A stretch of DNA of 64,000 nt, taken from NCBI GenBank assembly GCA_046160485.1, contig JBJXGV010000015.1, positions 1-64,000 on the forward strand. The letters are read 5' to 3'. The DNA comes from JBJXGV01 sp046160485. Lineage in GTDB: Bacteria > Orphanbacterota > Orphanbacteria > JBJXGV01. Of this stretch, positions 46,491 to 54,361 are shown piece after piece (the stretch's first letter is position 1; each line of letters starts with the position of its first letter). The position numbers and the translations under genes are program-made. The notes beneath the pieces are model-generated. The model worked only from the letters and a program-made list of their open reading frames with translations, searched no databases and was not told the DNA's origin.

Positions 46491-46514
46491 AAAAAACGGA
46501 AGATCGCTCTTCCG
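46491..46514 (-). terminator. Intrinsic terminator after rpmA
   Basis: On the minus strand a 7-bp stem CGGAAGA/TCTTCCG closed by a GCGA tetraloop is followed by TTTTTT. It lies in the 137-bp gap between rpmA and mdh. Confidence 0.85.
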
Positions 46515-46603
46515 CTTTCGCTACGTGTTTAGATGTGTCGAATCGAAACCCGCCGACGAAGAGACCTTTCCCTCAAAGCGCCGGCCGAGGGTGTCTCGCC
46601 TCT

Positions 46604-46858
46604 TCAAGCGGCGATGACGCTCACTTCTCTCTTGTCGCGGCCACGACGGGCAAACTTGACGTGTCCGTCCTTAAGCGCGAAGAGCGTGTCGTCTTTCCCG
46701 ATGCCGACGTTCGTGCCCGGCATGATTCGCGTTCCGCGCTGGCGAACGATGATGCTTCCGGCGCTGACCCATTCCCCGCCGTACGCCTTCACACCGAGTC
46801 GCTGCGCATTTGAGTCGCGCCCGTTTCGTGAGCTGCCGACTCCTTTTTTATGAGCCAA
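46604..46858 (-). CDS. rpmA: 50S ribosomal protein L27
   Basis: An 84-residue L27, whose N-terminal tail reaches the peptidyl-transferase centre. The family start MAHKKGVGSSRNGRDSNAQR is perfect, followed by LGVKAYGGEWVSAGSIIVRQ and GTNVGIGKDDTLFAL. No processed N-terminal extension of the Firmicutes type is present. It follows rplU by 27 bases and is followed by a strong terminator. Confidence 0.98.
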   Translation of the reverse strand: MAHKKGVGSSRNGRDSNAQRLGVKAYGGEWVSAGSIIVRQRGTRIMPGTNVGIGKDDTLFALKDGHVKFARRGRDKREVSVIAA

Positions 46859-46885
46859 CCTCGACCTCCTTGCACCGACCGGGCG

Positions 46886-47200
46886 CTAAGCCGCCGCGAT
46901 CTCCGTGATGCGCACCTTCGTAAAGTCCTGGCGGTGGCCGCGAATCCGCCGGGAGTTCTTCCGCTTCTTCATCTTGAACGTGTAGACCTTGTCGTCCTTG
47001 CCGTGAGCCACGATCTCGGCGCGCACGGTGACCCCGGAAACATTCGGAGTGCCGACGACGATGTCGCTTCCGGACGAGAAGAGGAGCACCGGGTCGAGCA
47101 CGACAGTGGCGCCGACCTCGGCTTCGATCTTGGGGACGGAGAGCACAGCGCCGGTCTCGGCGCGGAACTGGTGCCCCCCTGACTCGATAATCGCGTACAC
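46886..47200 (-). CDS. rplU: 50S ribosomal protein L21
   Basis: A 104-residue L21, an early 23S rRNA-binding protein. It starts MYAIIESGGHQFRAETGAVL and contains VVLDPVLLFSSGSDIVVGTP and the C-terminal basic segment KKRKNSRRIRGHRQDFTKVR. GGAGGT precedes the ATG. It forms the usual rplU-rpmA pair, with its own promoter upstream. Confidence 0.98.
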   Translation of the reverse strand: MYAIIESGGHQFRAETGAVLSVPKIEAEVGATVVLDPVLLFSSGSDIVVGTPNVSGVTVRAEIVAHGKDDKVYTFKMKKRKNSRRIRGHRQDFTKVRITEIAAA

Positions 47201-47248
47201 GCACTCACCTCCAGCTTGGAACGAATTTACGAAAACCCGAACCTGGGA

Positions 47249-47278
47249 CTTTTAGCACGGCCGCCGCGTACGTGTCAA
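47249..47278 (-). promoter_or_regulatory. Candidate promoter of rplU-rpmA
   Basis: On the minus strand, perfect TTGACA (47278-47273), an 18-base gap, then TAAAAG (47254-47249). Predicted start is about 40 bases before the rplU ATG, in the gap after rng. Confidence 0.55.
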
Positions 47279-47302
47279 CGAACTTGTTGGCGGCCGAATC
47301 CT

Positions 47303-48850
47303 CTATGTGGCTTGCTCCGTGATGTCCTCGCCGGTGCGGCCGGAGATGACGCGAAGCTCGTCGCGCAAGAACTCGGGCATCGGCTCGAAGACGATTTCAA
47401 GCCGCATATCCTTCGCGAGATCCTTCATGCGCGAACGCGCCGTCGTCTGGCAATACGCCTCGACCTCCGGATTGACCAGCAGACGAACCTTCTTCTCGTT
47501 CATGTACGCGCCGACGCGGCGCACAACGCGGTCGATCTTGTTCGTCATCGACGCGTGCGAGAGCACCTTCCCCGTCCCGTGGCAGTGCGCGCAGGGGTCC
47601 GAGAAGAACTGAAGAAGCCCGGGACGCACACGCTGGCGCGTCATCTCGACGAGACCGAGTTCGCTCACGCGCAGCGCCTTCGTGCGCGAGCGATCGCGCT
47701 TGAGCGCATTGCGCAAGAGTTCGACGACCTTCAGCCGGTTCGACTCCTTTTCCATGTCGATGAAGTCGAGCACGATGATGCCGCCGATGTCGCGAAGGCG
47801 AAGCTGCCGCGCGATCTCGCGCACCGCCTCCATGTTCGTCTGGAAGATCGTATCTTCCTGGCTCGAGCCGCCGCCGCCGACGAATCGCCCGGTGTTGACG
47901 TCGATCGCCACGAGCGCCTCCGTGTGATCGATCACGATGAAGCCGCCCTTCTTCAGCCACACCTTGCGATGAAGCGTCTTCTCGATCTCGCTTTCGATAT
48001 CGTAGGAATCGAAGATCGGCGTGCTCTCTTTGTAGAGCTTGATGCGGTCGACAAGCTCGGGCGCCATCGACTTCAGATACGTCACGATCTCCTTGTGATG
48101 CGTCTTGGAATCGATGACGAGACGGTCGACCTCGTCGGTGAAGAGATCGCGGATCAGACGCGTCGTCAGGTCGAGCTCGCGATGCAAGAGCGCCGGCGCG
48201 CTCGCCTTCTGGTCCGCCTTCTCGACCTTGGTCCAGAGCTGCATCAGAAATTTCAAATCGTTGCGGAGAAGATTCGCGTCCTTCCCCTCCGCCGCGGTGC
48301 GCACGATGATGCCGACGTCGCCGCCGGTCTTCTCGTTGAAAATCGTCTTGAGGCGCTGGCGCTCGGCGCGGTCCTCGATCTTGCGCGACACGCCGACACT
48401 CTGCGATTTCGGCATCAGCACGATGAATCGGCCCGGAAGCGAAATCTGCGTCGTGACGCGCGGGCCCTTCGTGCCGATCGCTTCCTTCGTGATCTGCACG
48501 ACGATCTCCTGGCCCTTCGTGATCAAGTCGTCGATGTTCGCGTTCTTGTCGGGGCGGCGATCGCGTGACGGCTCCTCGCGCTCCCCCGAATCCATGTCGA
48601 GATCATCCGCGAACTCGTCGTCGCTGCCGACGATGTCGGAGACGTGAAGGAATGCCGACTTCTCGAGACCAATGTCGACGAACGCGGCCTGCATTCCCGG
48701 AAGAACGGCGCTCACCGTTCCTTTGTAGATGTTGCCGGCGATCCGCTCCTGATCGTCTCGATCGATGAGAAACTCGACGAGCACGTGTTCCTCGAGGATC
48801 GCGATCCGCGTCTCGTGCGGCGTGGCGTTGGCGATGATTTCTGTGTGCAC
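47303..48850 (-). CDS. rng: Ribonuclease G (RNase E/G family)
   Basis: A 515-residue endoribonuclease for rRNA processing and mRNA decay. The N-terminus EIIANATPHETRIAILEEHV leads into the S1 domain (NIYKGTVSAVLPGMQAAFVD). The catalytic centre includes ALVAIDVNTGRFVGGG and GGIIVLDFIDMEKESNRLKV. The zinc-link DPCAHCHGTG with its two cysteines is present. There is no long C-terminal degradosome scaffold, so it is RNase G rather than E. An acidic insertion (about 85-120) sits in the S1 part. The start is GTG 48850, six bases after GGAGAG; a longer frame overlapping nadD is rejected. Confidence 0.95.
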   Translation of the reverse strand: MHTEIIANATPHETRIAILEEHVLVEFLIDRDDQERIAGNIYKGTVSAVLPGMQAAFVDIGLEKSAFLHVSDIVGSDDEFADDLDMDSGEREEPSRDRRPDKNANIDDLITKGQEIVVQITKEAIGTKGPRVTTQISLPGRFIVLMPKSQSVGVSRKIEDRAERQRLKTIFNEKTGGDVGIIVRTAAEGKDANLLRNDLKFLMQLWTKVEKADQKASAPALLHRELDLTTRLIRDLFTDEVDRLVIDSKTHHKEIVTYLKSMAPELVDRIKLYKESTPIFDSYDIESEIEKTLHRKVWLKKGGFIVIDHTEALVAIDVNTGRFVGGGGSSQEDTIFQTNMEAVREIARQLRLRDIGGIIVLDFIDMEKESNRLKVVELLRNALKRDRSRTKALRVSELGLVEMTRQRVRPGLLQFFSDPCAHCHGTGKVLSHASMTNKIDRVVRRVGAYMNEKKVRLLVNPEVEAYCQTTARSRMKDLAKDMRLEIVFEPMPEFLRDELRVISGRTGEDITEQAT

Positions 48851-48872
48851 TGGACTCTCCCTGGCGTGTACG

Positions 48873-49487
48873 TCAAATGTGTCGTGTGCGATCGGGGGCG
48901 CTCTGATAGAACGCGCACTCCTCGATCCGGCGCCATACCGCGTCGGGTACCCAGTAGCGGTAGGGCCCCCCGCCGCGAATCCGGGCGCGGATCTCCTCGG
49001 ACGAAATCGAAACGCGCGGGCCGGCGAGGAAAACGATCTCGGCGCGCGACGCAAACGGACTCGCGGCCGGCTCGTACCCGGGCCGCGGAAAAACAACCAG
49101 ACGCGCGAGCCGCACGATCTCCTCCGGCGCTCGCCAGTTCGGAAGATCGATGAGGCTGTCGGCGCCCATCAAGAAAAACAGTTCGGTTCCCGGCGAGAGC
49201 GAGTCGCGCACGATGCGAATCGTGTCGACCGTGTACGACGGCGGCTCGCGATCGATATCGACGCGCGACGCCTCGAAACCGGGATCGCCCGCGACGGCAA
49301 GCTCCACGAGCCGGAAGCGCTCCTCGCCGTCGAGGAGGCCCGCCGCGTCTTTGTGCGGCGGAGCGTTCGCCGGAACGAAAATCACGCGATCGAGCGAGAG
49401 CTCGCCGCGGGCTTCGTCGGCTTGCATCAAGTGCCCCGCGTGAATCGGATTAAACGACCCGCCGAAGATACCGACGCGCGCGGCCAT
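48873..49487 (-). CDS. nadD: Nicotinate-mononucleotide adenylyltransferase
   Basis: A 204-residue NadD that makes nicotinate adenine dinucleotide for NAD synthesis. The nucleotidyltransferase motif VGIFGGSFNPIHAGHLMQAD is clear, then VPANAPPHK, FFLMGADSLIDLPNW and the closing ISSEEIRARI (ISSTxIR-like). The ATG shares a base with the bamD stop (TGATG). A longer frame through bamD is a shadow. It is followed by rng after 22 bases. The rsfS gene often found here is absent. Confidence 0.95.
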   Translation of the reverse strand: MAARVGIFGGSFNPIHAGHLMQADEARGELSLDRVIFVPANAPPHKDAAGLLDGEERFRLVELAVAGDPGFEASRVDIDREPPSYTVDTIRIVRDSLSPGTELFFLMGADSLIDLPNWRAPEEIVRLARLVVFPRPGYEPAASPFASRAEIVFLAGPRVSISSEEIRARIRGGGPYRYWVPDAVWRRIEECAFYQSAPDRTRHI

Positions 49488-50284
49488 CACGAACCTGCCT
49501 TCTTCGTCTCGAGTTCGCGCAGCCGCTCTTCGCTGCGGCGCGCAAGTTCGCTCGACGGCCACGTGCTCGCGACGGCGCGGTAGCCATCGGCCGCGGCGTC
49601 GAGCTTGCCGTCCTTGCGGTCGGCCTCCGCCATGCCGAACTGCGCCGCCGCCGCCCATTCGGTGTCCGCGTACTCTTGCAGCACGCTCGCGAAGTACGCG
49701 CGCGCCGCAATCGTGTCCCCGAGCCGCAGGTAGAGCGCGCCGTTGTCGTACTCCTTCTGCGCGAGCCTCCCGCGCGCCTTCGCGAGAAGCGCTTGCGCAT
49801 CCGTCATGCGATCGCTCTCCGGGTAGCGATTGATGAACTCCCGAAGTTTCTCGATCGTCTGGTTCGTGACGGTTTGATCGAGCTGCGACGGCTTCGACTG
49901 ATCCCACAGCGCCTCGGCGAGCGTGAAGAGTGCATCGTCCGCCCACTCCGAGTCGGGATACTCTCGAATCACCGTGTTGAGTTCGCGTTCCGCGGCCGGG
50001 TAGTCGCCGAGCCCCGTGTAAGACTTGCCGAGCCCGTACTTCACCTCGGCGTAGAGCGGCGTTCCGTCGAGGAGGCCGGAGAGCGTTTGGAAGCGCGTCG
50101 CGGCGCGCGACCACTCGCGCTCGGCGAGATCGCGCCGCGCGGCGACGAGCTGTTCGTCGCGCGTAAGCCGCACGAAGTCGGCTTGTCCGCCGCACGACGC
50201 CGTCCCCGCGATGAGCAAGACGAACGCGGCCGCAGCGGCTTGCGACCCGCGCGGGCTCCGTTCGCCGCGGCGCCTAATCGCCAC
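49487..50284 (-). CDS. bamD: BamD-like outer-membrane assembly lipoprotein with TPR repeats
   Basis: A 265-residue lipoprotein of the BamD/YfiO family, part of the machine that inserts beta-barrel proteins. The lipobox is LIAGTASC, with Cys31. About five TPR units follow (for example VKYGLGKSYTGLGDYPAAER and EFINRYPESDRMTDAQALLA). It would help assemble barrels such as SprA, PorV and TolC encoded nearby. It overlaps the end of the preceding secreted-protein gene by 11 bases. It could instead be a related TPR lipoprotein such as a YbgF-type protein. Confidence 0.85.
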   Translation of the reverse strand: MAIRRRGERSPRGSQAAAAAFVLLIAGTASCGGQADFVRLTRDEQLVAARRDLAEREWSRAATRFQTLSGLLDGTPLYAEVKYGLGKSYTGLGDYPAAERELNTVIREYPDSEWADDALFTLAEALWDQSKPSQLDQTVTNQTIEKLREFINRYPESDRMTDAQALLAKARGRLAQKEYDNGALYLRLGDTIAARAYFASVLQEYADTEWAAAAQFGMAEADRKDGKLDAAADGYRAVASTWPSSELARRSEERLRELETKKAGS

Positions 50285-51191
50285 TCTGATTCGAGTAGAA
50301 GAGGAACACGAGCCCCCCGACGATGCCGCCGACGATCAGCGGCTCGTACATGCGCGCGAAAACCCCCGGTGTCCGCTCGGGCCTCGCGAACGCGAATGCG
50401 GTGCTCTCGAGAAGGTAGGCGGCGCCGTGCGGAATCACGTCGGACACGGAGTGCGCGACGTTTTCCGACCAGACAACGCGGCGGCCTCCGTCCTCGCAGA
50501 GGCGGAGGTGGAGATCGATCTTCGCGAGCCGGCGAATGCGCCGCGGGCCAACGAGGAATTTCCGGTAGATGTCCGCGTAGCGGAACGAAAAGTCGGTAAC
50601 GCGATACGAGAAGAGCGAACGGCCGACCGTGACGTCGGCTTCCGACGTGACGGTGCCCCCGAGGCGCGAGGCGCCTGCGGCTGGTCTGCCCGCCTCGGTG
50701 TCACCCTCGGCCGCGGCCATCGAGTCCTGCGCGGCGCGAAGCTGCGCGAGGAGCCCCGCCGGCTGCTGAGCTCCGGACCCGCCCGCGGGCGAACCTTCTT
50801 CGTCTTCCGCCTCGTCGTCCTGCTCGTTCGGCGCCGCGGACTCGGCGGCGTCCGCAGCGGCATCGGCCGTGCCGAGCGCCGCGGCCTCCGCGGGCGTGGC
50901 CACCTCGACCGGGTATCCGCGCGCCGCGAGTTCTTCCACGAGGATCGACTCGACGAGACCGTTGACATCGCTCGTGCCGAGCGGGAAGAGGCGCACATCG
51001 CCTTGCGGCGCAGGAAGCGTGTTGAGCGCCTCGCGAACGGCTCCACGGATCGCCTCCTCGGCGACCTCGATGTTCGTCAGCCGGACTTCGTCATCGCCCG
51101 CGAACGCCGCGGCCGGCTGCGCCAGTATGGAAAACGCCAAAAGCGCCGCGACGATGCGCCGTCCGGCGCCGTATCCGGCTGAAAATCTCAA
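50274..51191 (-). CDS. Secreted protein with acidic low-complexity linker and C-terminal membrane helix
   Basis: I do not recognise the family. The frame reaches 51479, but that part overlaps the oppositely oriented gene at 51316. TTG at 51191 gives a good signal peptide (RIVAALLAFSILAQPAAAFA). Residues about 25-100 form a small domain (NIEVAEEAIRGAVREALNTL). About 105-165 is a linker rich in Ala, Glu and Asp. A beta-rich part follows (VGRSLFSYRVTDFSFRYADI, KIDLHLRLCEDGGRRVVWSE). The C-terminal helix PLIVGGIVGGLVFLFYSN may anchor it. It is cotranscribed with bamD, so an envelope role is likely. The start codon is uncertain. Confidence 0.7.
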   Translation of the reverse strand: MRFSAGYGAGRRIVAALLAFSILAQPAAAFAGDDEVRLTNIEVAEEAIRGAVREALNTLPAPQGDVRLFPLGTSDVNGLVESILVEELAARGYPVEVATPAEAAALGTADAAADAAESAAPNEQDDEAEDEEGSPAGGSGAQQPAGLLAQLRAAQDSMAAAEGDTEAGRPAAGASRLGGTVTSEADVTVGRSLFSYRVTDFSFRYADIYRKFLVGPRRIRRLAKIDLHLRLCEDGGRRVVWSENVAHSVSDVIPHGAAYLLESTAFAFARPERTPGVFARMYEPLIVGGIVGGLVFLFYSNQSGD

Positions 51192-51315
51192 GCTTGAGCG
51201 GCCCCATGCCGATAGAAGTTGGCGACGCAGGAGCAAGAAGCCCGACCGATCGATCACGAGAGCGCGGAATCGAGAAATAGCGGAGCCCTCCTGTTTATCT
51301 GGCGAGGAGAAACGA

Positions 51316-51768
51316 ATGTCGGACACCAAAGAAGTCATCTCGCAAATGTTTCTCAATTTGACGAAAATGCGCCTCGACCCGCAGATCGTCGCGAAGATGG
51401 CGCCGGTCGTCGACGGGCTTCTGGAGCGGCTGCAGGGCGCTATCGACATCTCCTCCGAGGAGGGATGGAATCGCCTCAAGATCGCGTTGTGCGGGATGCT
51501 CGCTCATGGCTGGGCGGTCGGCATGAACCCGTACAACAGCCCCGACACGAACAGCGACGGGGACACGATCGAGGTGCGAGTGTCGAAGGACATCCTGACG
51601 CCGCTCGAGGTGCTCAAGTCGCTTCGCTACGCGAAGAAGGATAAGAACGGGAGAATTCAAAAGGTGCTCTTTGAGCCCAGCTACGAAACCAAGGCCAAGG
51701 AATCGATCGACAAGATTCTGAAAGACATTGAGACCAAGCATTGGGGGCAGAAAGAGACCGACAAGTAA
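51316..51768 (+). CDS. Small conserved-looking soluble protein of unknown function
   Basis: A 150-residue protein with GAGGAG before its ATG. It is mostly helical and charged: MSDTKEVISQMFLNLTKMRL, then APVVDGLLERLQGAIDISSE, then IEVRVSKDILTPLEVLKSLR and a Lys-rich tail. There is no signal peptide, membrane helix or metal motif. It stands alone on the plus strand, divergent from the secreted-protein gene (124-bp gap) and convergent with the PspC-like gene. I do not recognise the family. Confidence 0.75.
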   Translation: MSDTKEVISQMFLNLTKMRLDPQIVAKMAPVVDGLLERLQGAIDISSEEGWNRLKIALCGMLAHGWAVGMNPYNSPDTNSDGDTIEVRVSKDILTPLEVLKSLRYAKKDKNGRIQKVLFEPSYETKAKESIDKILKDIETKHWGQKETDK

Positions 51769-51880
51769 CACGCCCCGTGTTCGCGCGGCCGCGAGACCAA
51801 CGCTTTAAGCCACGAACTTTCGCCACGTTAGGGGAACAACCCCGGCCGGTCAATCTGATTTTTTGGAGGAGCGCCCGGGG

Positions 51881-52561
51881 CTACTGCTGGCTGGTCGAGA
51901 GCGGTGGGGCGGGCACCGGCGCCGGCCGTGCTTCGCGCGCGGGCTGCGGTTCGTCGCCGAGCGGCATCACGATCAGCATGATGAGATAGAGCAGAACCCC
52001 CGCTCCGAGCGAGAGCAGGCTCCCGACGACCCACAACAGCCGGACGAGGCTCGGATCGGTGTCGAAGAAATACCCGAGTCCGGAGCAGACGCCGCTGACC
52101 ATGCGGCCCGACGGCGGCCGCACGAGCCGCCGCTCGCGAAGCGAAGTCTCGCCCGCCTCGCGTCCCTTTTTCGAAGCCACGATCAGCACGAATCCGATCA
52201 GCACGAAGAGGATCGGGAACGCGAGATTCCCGGCGGCCGCAAGAAGCCCCCAGAGTCCGATCGGGAAGAGCCAGCCGAGGTTGTAGAAGAACAAGAGGAT
52301 TCCGAACGCGGCGAGGATCAGGCCGAGGAGCAGCAGGCGATTTTCATCGACATGTTCGCCGAGCGGTCCCGTCGCGTCGTCGGGATTGCGCGGAATGATG
52401 AGGATGGCCGCAATGTAAGCGATGACGCCGATGCCGCCGAGAAACGCGGAGAAGAGCCAGAGAACGCGCACGACCGTGGGATCGATGCCGAGATATTCGC
52501 CGACACCGCCGCAGATACCCGAGAGCTTTCTCTCTTTCGTCGACTTGTAGAGACGTTTCAG
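51881..52561 (-). CDS. Membrane protein with two PspC domains, CTG start
   Basis: A 226-residue protein starting (M)KRLYKSTKERKLSGICGGV, the classical PspC N-terminus, from CTG at 52561. The CTG lies eight bases after GAGGGGG and about 20 bases after the predicted transcription start of the promoter at 52589-52617. No ATG, GTG or TTG occurs in frame between that promoter and the PspC motif. The first PspC domain (1-60) holds a membrane helix; two further helices follow (LLLLGLILAAFGILLFFYNL and AFPILFVLIGFVLIVAS). A second PspC domain (about 145-205, SGRMVSGVCSGLGYFFDTDP) comes next. PspC proteins respond to envelope stress; the role here is inferred. Confidence 0.88.
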   Translation of the reverse strand: MKRLYKSTKERKLSGICGGVGEYLGIDPTVVRVLWLFSAFLGGIGVIAYIAAILIIPRNPDDATGPLGEHVDENRLLLLGLILAAFGILLFFYNLGWLFPIGLWGLLAAAGNLAFPILFVLIGFVLIVASKKGREAGETSLRERRLVRPPSGRMVSGVCSGLGYFFDTDPSLVRLLWVVGSLLSLGAGVLLYLIMLIVMPLGDEPQPAREARPAPVPAPPLSTSQQ

Positions 52562-52588
52562 AGCGGGATCCCCCTCGAAGAAGGCATC

Positions 52589-52617
52589 AGTATCGAGCCC
52601 CGTTTCGCGAGTGTCAA
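52589..52617 (-). promoter_or_regulatory. Strong candidate promoter of the PspC-like gene
   Basis: On the minus strand, perfect TTGACA (52617-52612), a 17-base gap, then GATACT (52594-52589). The -35 overlaps the stop codon of the NlpC/P60 gene. The predicted start near 52582 leaves a 21-base leader containing GAGGGGG. Confidence 0.65.
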
Positions 52618-53534
52618 GACGCGCGGCCGCGGAGTGCGCGATCGCGCGTGCGCGAGGACGATGAGGGCGGCGCGGGATACCGTTGGCCGCCGCGGAAGAT
52701 TCGCGGGAGATCGGCGCGTTCGCGCAGAGACTCGATGCGCACGGACGAACGCGACGCATGAAGGATCGAGCCGCCGCCGAGTGCGATCGCCACGTGCGAT
52801 ACAGCGCGGCCGCGCGCGCCGAAGAAGAGCAGATCGCCCGGAGCCGCGAGCGAAGGCTTCGCGAAATCGTAGCCGCGCGATGCCTGGTCGCGTGCGTCGC
52901 GCGGTAGCTGCACGCCCGCCCACTCGAAGAGGCGCATCACCAGACCCGAGCAGTCGTAGCCGCGGCTGCTCGTGCCGCCCCACACGTACGGTGCGCCGGC
53001 GAGCCGTGCGCTCATCGCGATGAGCCTCGCGGGCGGTATGGCGCGCGCCGTTCGCCGCGGGAGTTCGGCCGCCGCGCGTGCAACCCAAGCGGGGCCGCGC
53101 CCGGGCAAGAGCACGCAGAAGTACGCGCCACGCTGGCCGAGGTACGGAAGGCGCGCGAGAAATCCGGCCTCGCAGATACGGCGCGCGCGCGCCGAGGGCG
53201 CTGCGAGAAGCGGCGCGTACGCGGCGGTCACGCGCGCGTGCGGGCCCTCGAGGAAACGAGCCGCGTCGGGCTCCGCCGCCAGCGACGCCAGCGCCCACGA
53301 CCGAACCCACCCGCGATACCCATTCAGCGCTTCGACGAAGATCCAATCCTCCCGTTTGCGCAACGCGCGAACGACCTCGCCGAGAATCGATTGCGAGACG
53401 AGTTCGGCGGAGTGCCGCGGCGAACGCCTCCAGTCGGCGGCGGCTTCGCGCGTCACGTAGAGATCGCCGATGGCGATCGCATCCGGCGTGCGGCCGTCGC
53501 GGCGCGCGGCGCCCCGCGGAGTGCGCGCCGTCAT
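52614..53534 (-). CDS. SH3-like and NlpC/P60 cell-wall peptidase
   Basis: A 306-residue protein whose first 110 residues fit bacterial SH3-like domains (WIFVEALNGYRGWVRSWALA) and whose C-terminal part is an NlpC/P60 domain: PYVWGGTSSRGYDCSGLVMR with catalytic Cys195, His247 in SHVAIALGGG and His259 in ILHAS. The layout recalls YkfC-type gamma-D-glutamyl-L-diamino-acid endopeptidases that cut murein peptides. No clear signal peptide is present, which suits a cytoplasmic recycling role. The start overlaps the dppC-like stop in an ATGA, so it belongs to the peptide-transport unit. Confidence 0.85.
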   Translation of the reverse strand: MTARTPRGAARRDGRTPDAIAIGDLYVTREAAADWRRSPRHSAELVSQSILGEVVRALRKREDWIFVEALNGYRGWVRSWALASLAAEPDAARFLEGPHARVTAAYAPLLAAPSARARRICEAGFLARLPYLGQRGAYFCVLLPGRGPAWVARAAAELPRRTARAIPPARLIAMSARLAGAPYVWGGTSSRGYDCSGLVMRLFEWAGVQLPRDARDQASRGYDFAKPSLAAPGDLLFFGARGRAVSHVAIALGGGSILHASRSSVRIESLRERADLPRIFRGGQRYPAPPSSSSRTRDRALRGRAS

Positions 53535-54361
53535 CCCGACACCCGCGCCGCGCCGGGCGCGAGCGCGCTTTCGAGCGCATCACCGACGAAATTCCAGCCG
53601 AGCACGACGATCGCGATCGCGCTCGCGGGGGCCAGCGCGAGCCAGGGGGCCGAGAGAAGCCGAAGCGTCCCGAGATGCGCCATGTTCCCCCACGACGGCG
53701 ACGGCTCCTGGGCGCCGAGCCCGAGAAACGAGAGCGACGCCTCCGCGAGAATCGCGCTCGCGACACCGACGGTAAACGACGCGATGATCGGCCCAGAACA
53801 GTTCGGCAGGATGTGGCGCAGCACGAGGCGCGCGTCCGGAACGCCGGCTGCGCGCGCGGCCATCACGTATTCCTCCTCGCGAATCGTGAGGACCTGCGCG
53901 CGCACGAGCCGCGCCATCCCTCCCCAACCGGCGAGTCCGATCGTCAGGAAGACGGCCGCGAGGCTTCCGCCGAACGCAGCCGCGACAGCGATGAGCAGCA
54001 AGAGCGACGGGAAGGCGAGCAGCAGGTCGGTAGCGCGCATCACGATCGTTTCCGTAAGACCGCGAAAGAAACCCGCGGCGAGCCCGAGACCGACGCCGAT
54101 CGCCGTGGAGAGAAGGCGCGCGGAGAGGCCGACCGCGAGCGAGAGACGCGCGCCGTAGAGAATGCGCGCGAAGACATCGCGCCCGACGTCGTCCGTGCCG
54201 AGCAGGTGCTCGCCGCCGGGTGGAAGCGGATGCTCGCGGCCGATGTCGACAGCGATGGGGTCCCACGACGTCAGCACGGGGGCGAAGACCGCGGCGAACG
54301 CAGCGCACGCGACGAGAAATGCGCCGGCGATGAACACCGGATCGCGAAAAAGGCGCTTCAC
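53531..54361 (-). CDS. Peptide ABC transporter permease, DppC/OppC type
   Basis: A 276-residue inner-membrane permease. The N-terminal OppC_N part (LFRDPVFIAGAFLVACAAFA) is followed by HLLGTDDVGRDVFARILYGA, typical of DppC, and the cytoplasmic EAA loop around EEEYVMAARAAGVPDARLVL. About six membrane helices are expected. The start is GTG 54361, overlapping the dppB-like stop (GTGA); a longer frame is rejected. No DppD/DppF-type ATPase lies in this unit. Confidence 0.93.
   Translation of the reverse strand: MKRLFRDPVFIAGAFLVACAAFAAVFAPVLTSWDPIAVDIGREHPLPPGGEHLLGTDDVGRDVFARILYGARLSLAVGLSARLLSTAIGVGLGLAAGFFRGLTETIVMRATDLLLAFPSLLLLIAVAAAFGGSLAAVFLTIGLAGWGGMARLVRAQVLTIREEEYVMAARAAGVPDARLVLRHILPNCSGPIIASFTVGVASAILAEASLSFLGLGAQEPSPSWGNMAHLGTLRLLSAPWLALAPASAIAIVVLGWNFVGDALESALAPGAARVSG

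Noticed and set aside
51769..51880. Bidirectional terminator between the convergent small gene and the PspC-like gene
   Set aside because: Only a weak 4-bp GGGG/CCCC stem and a T-run without a proper stem were seen.
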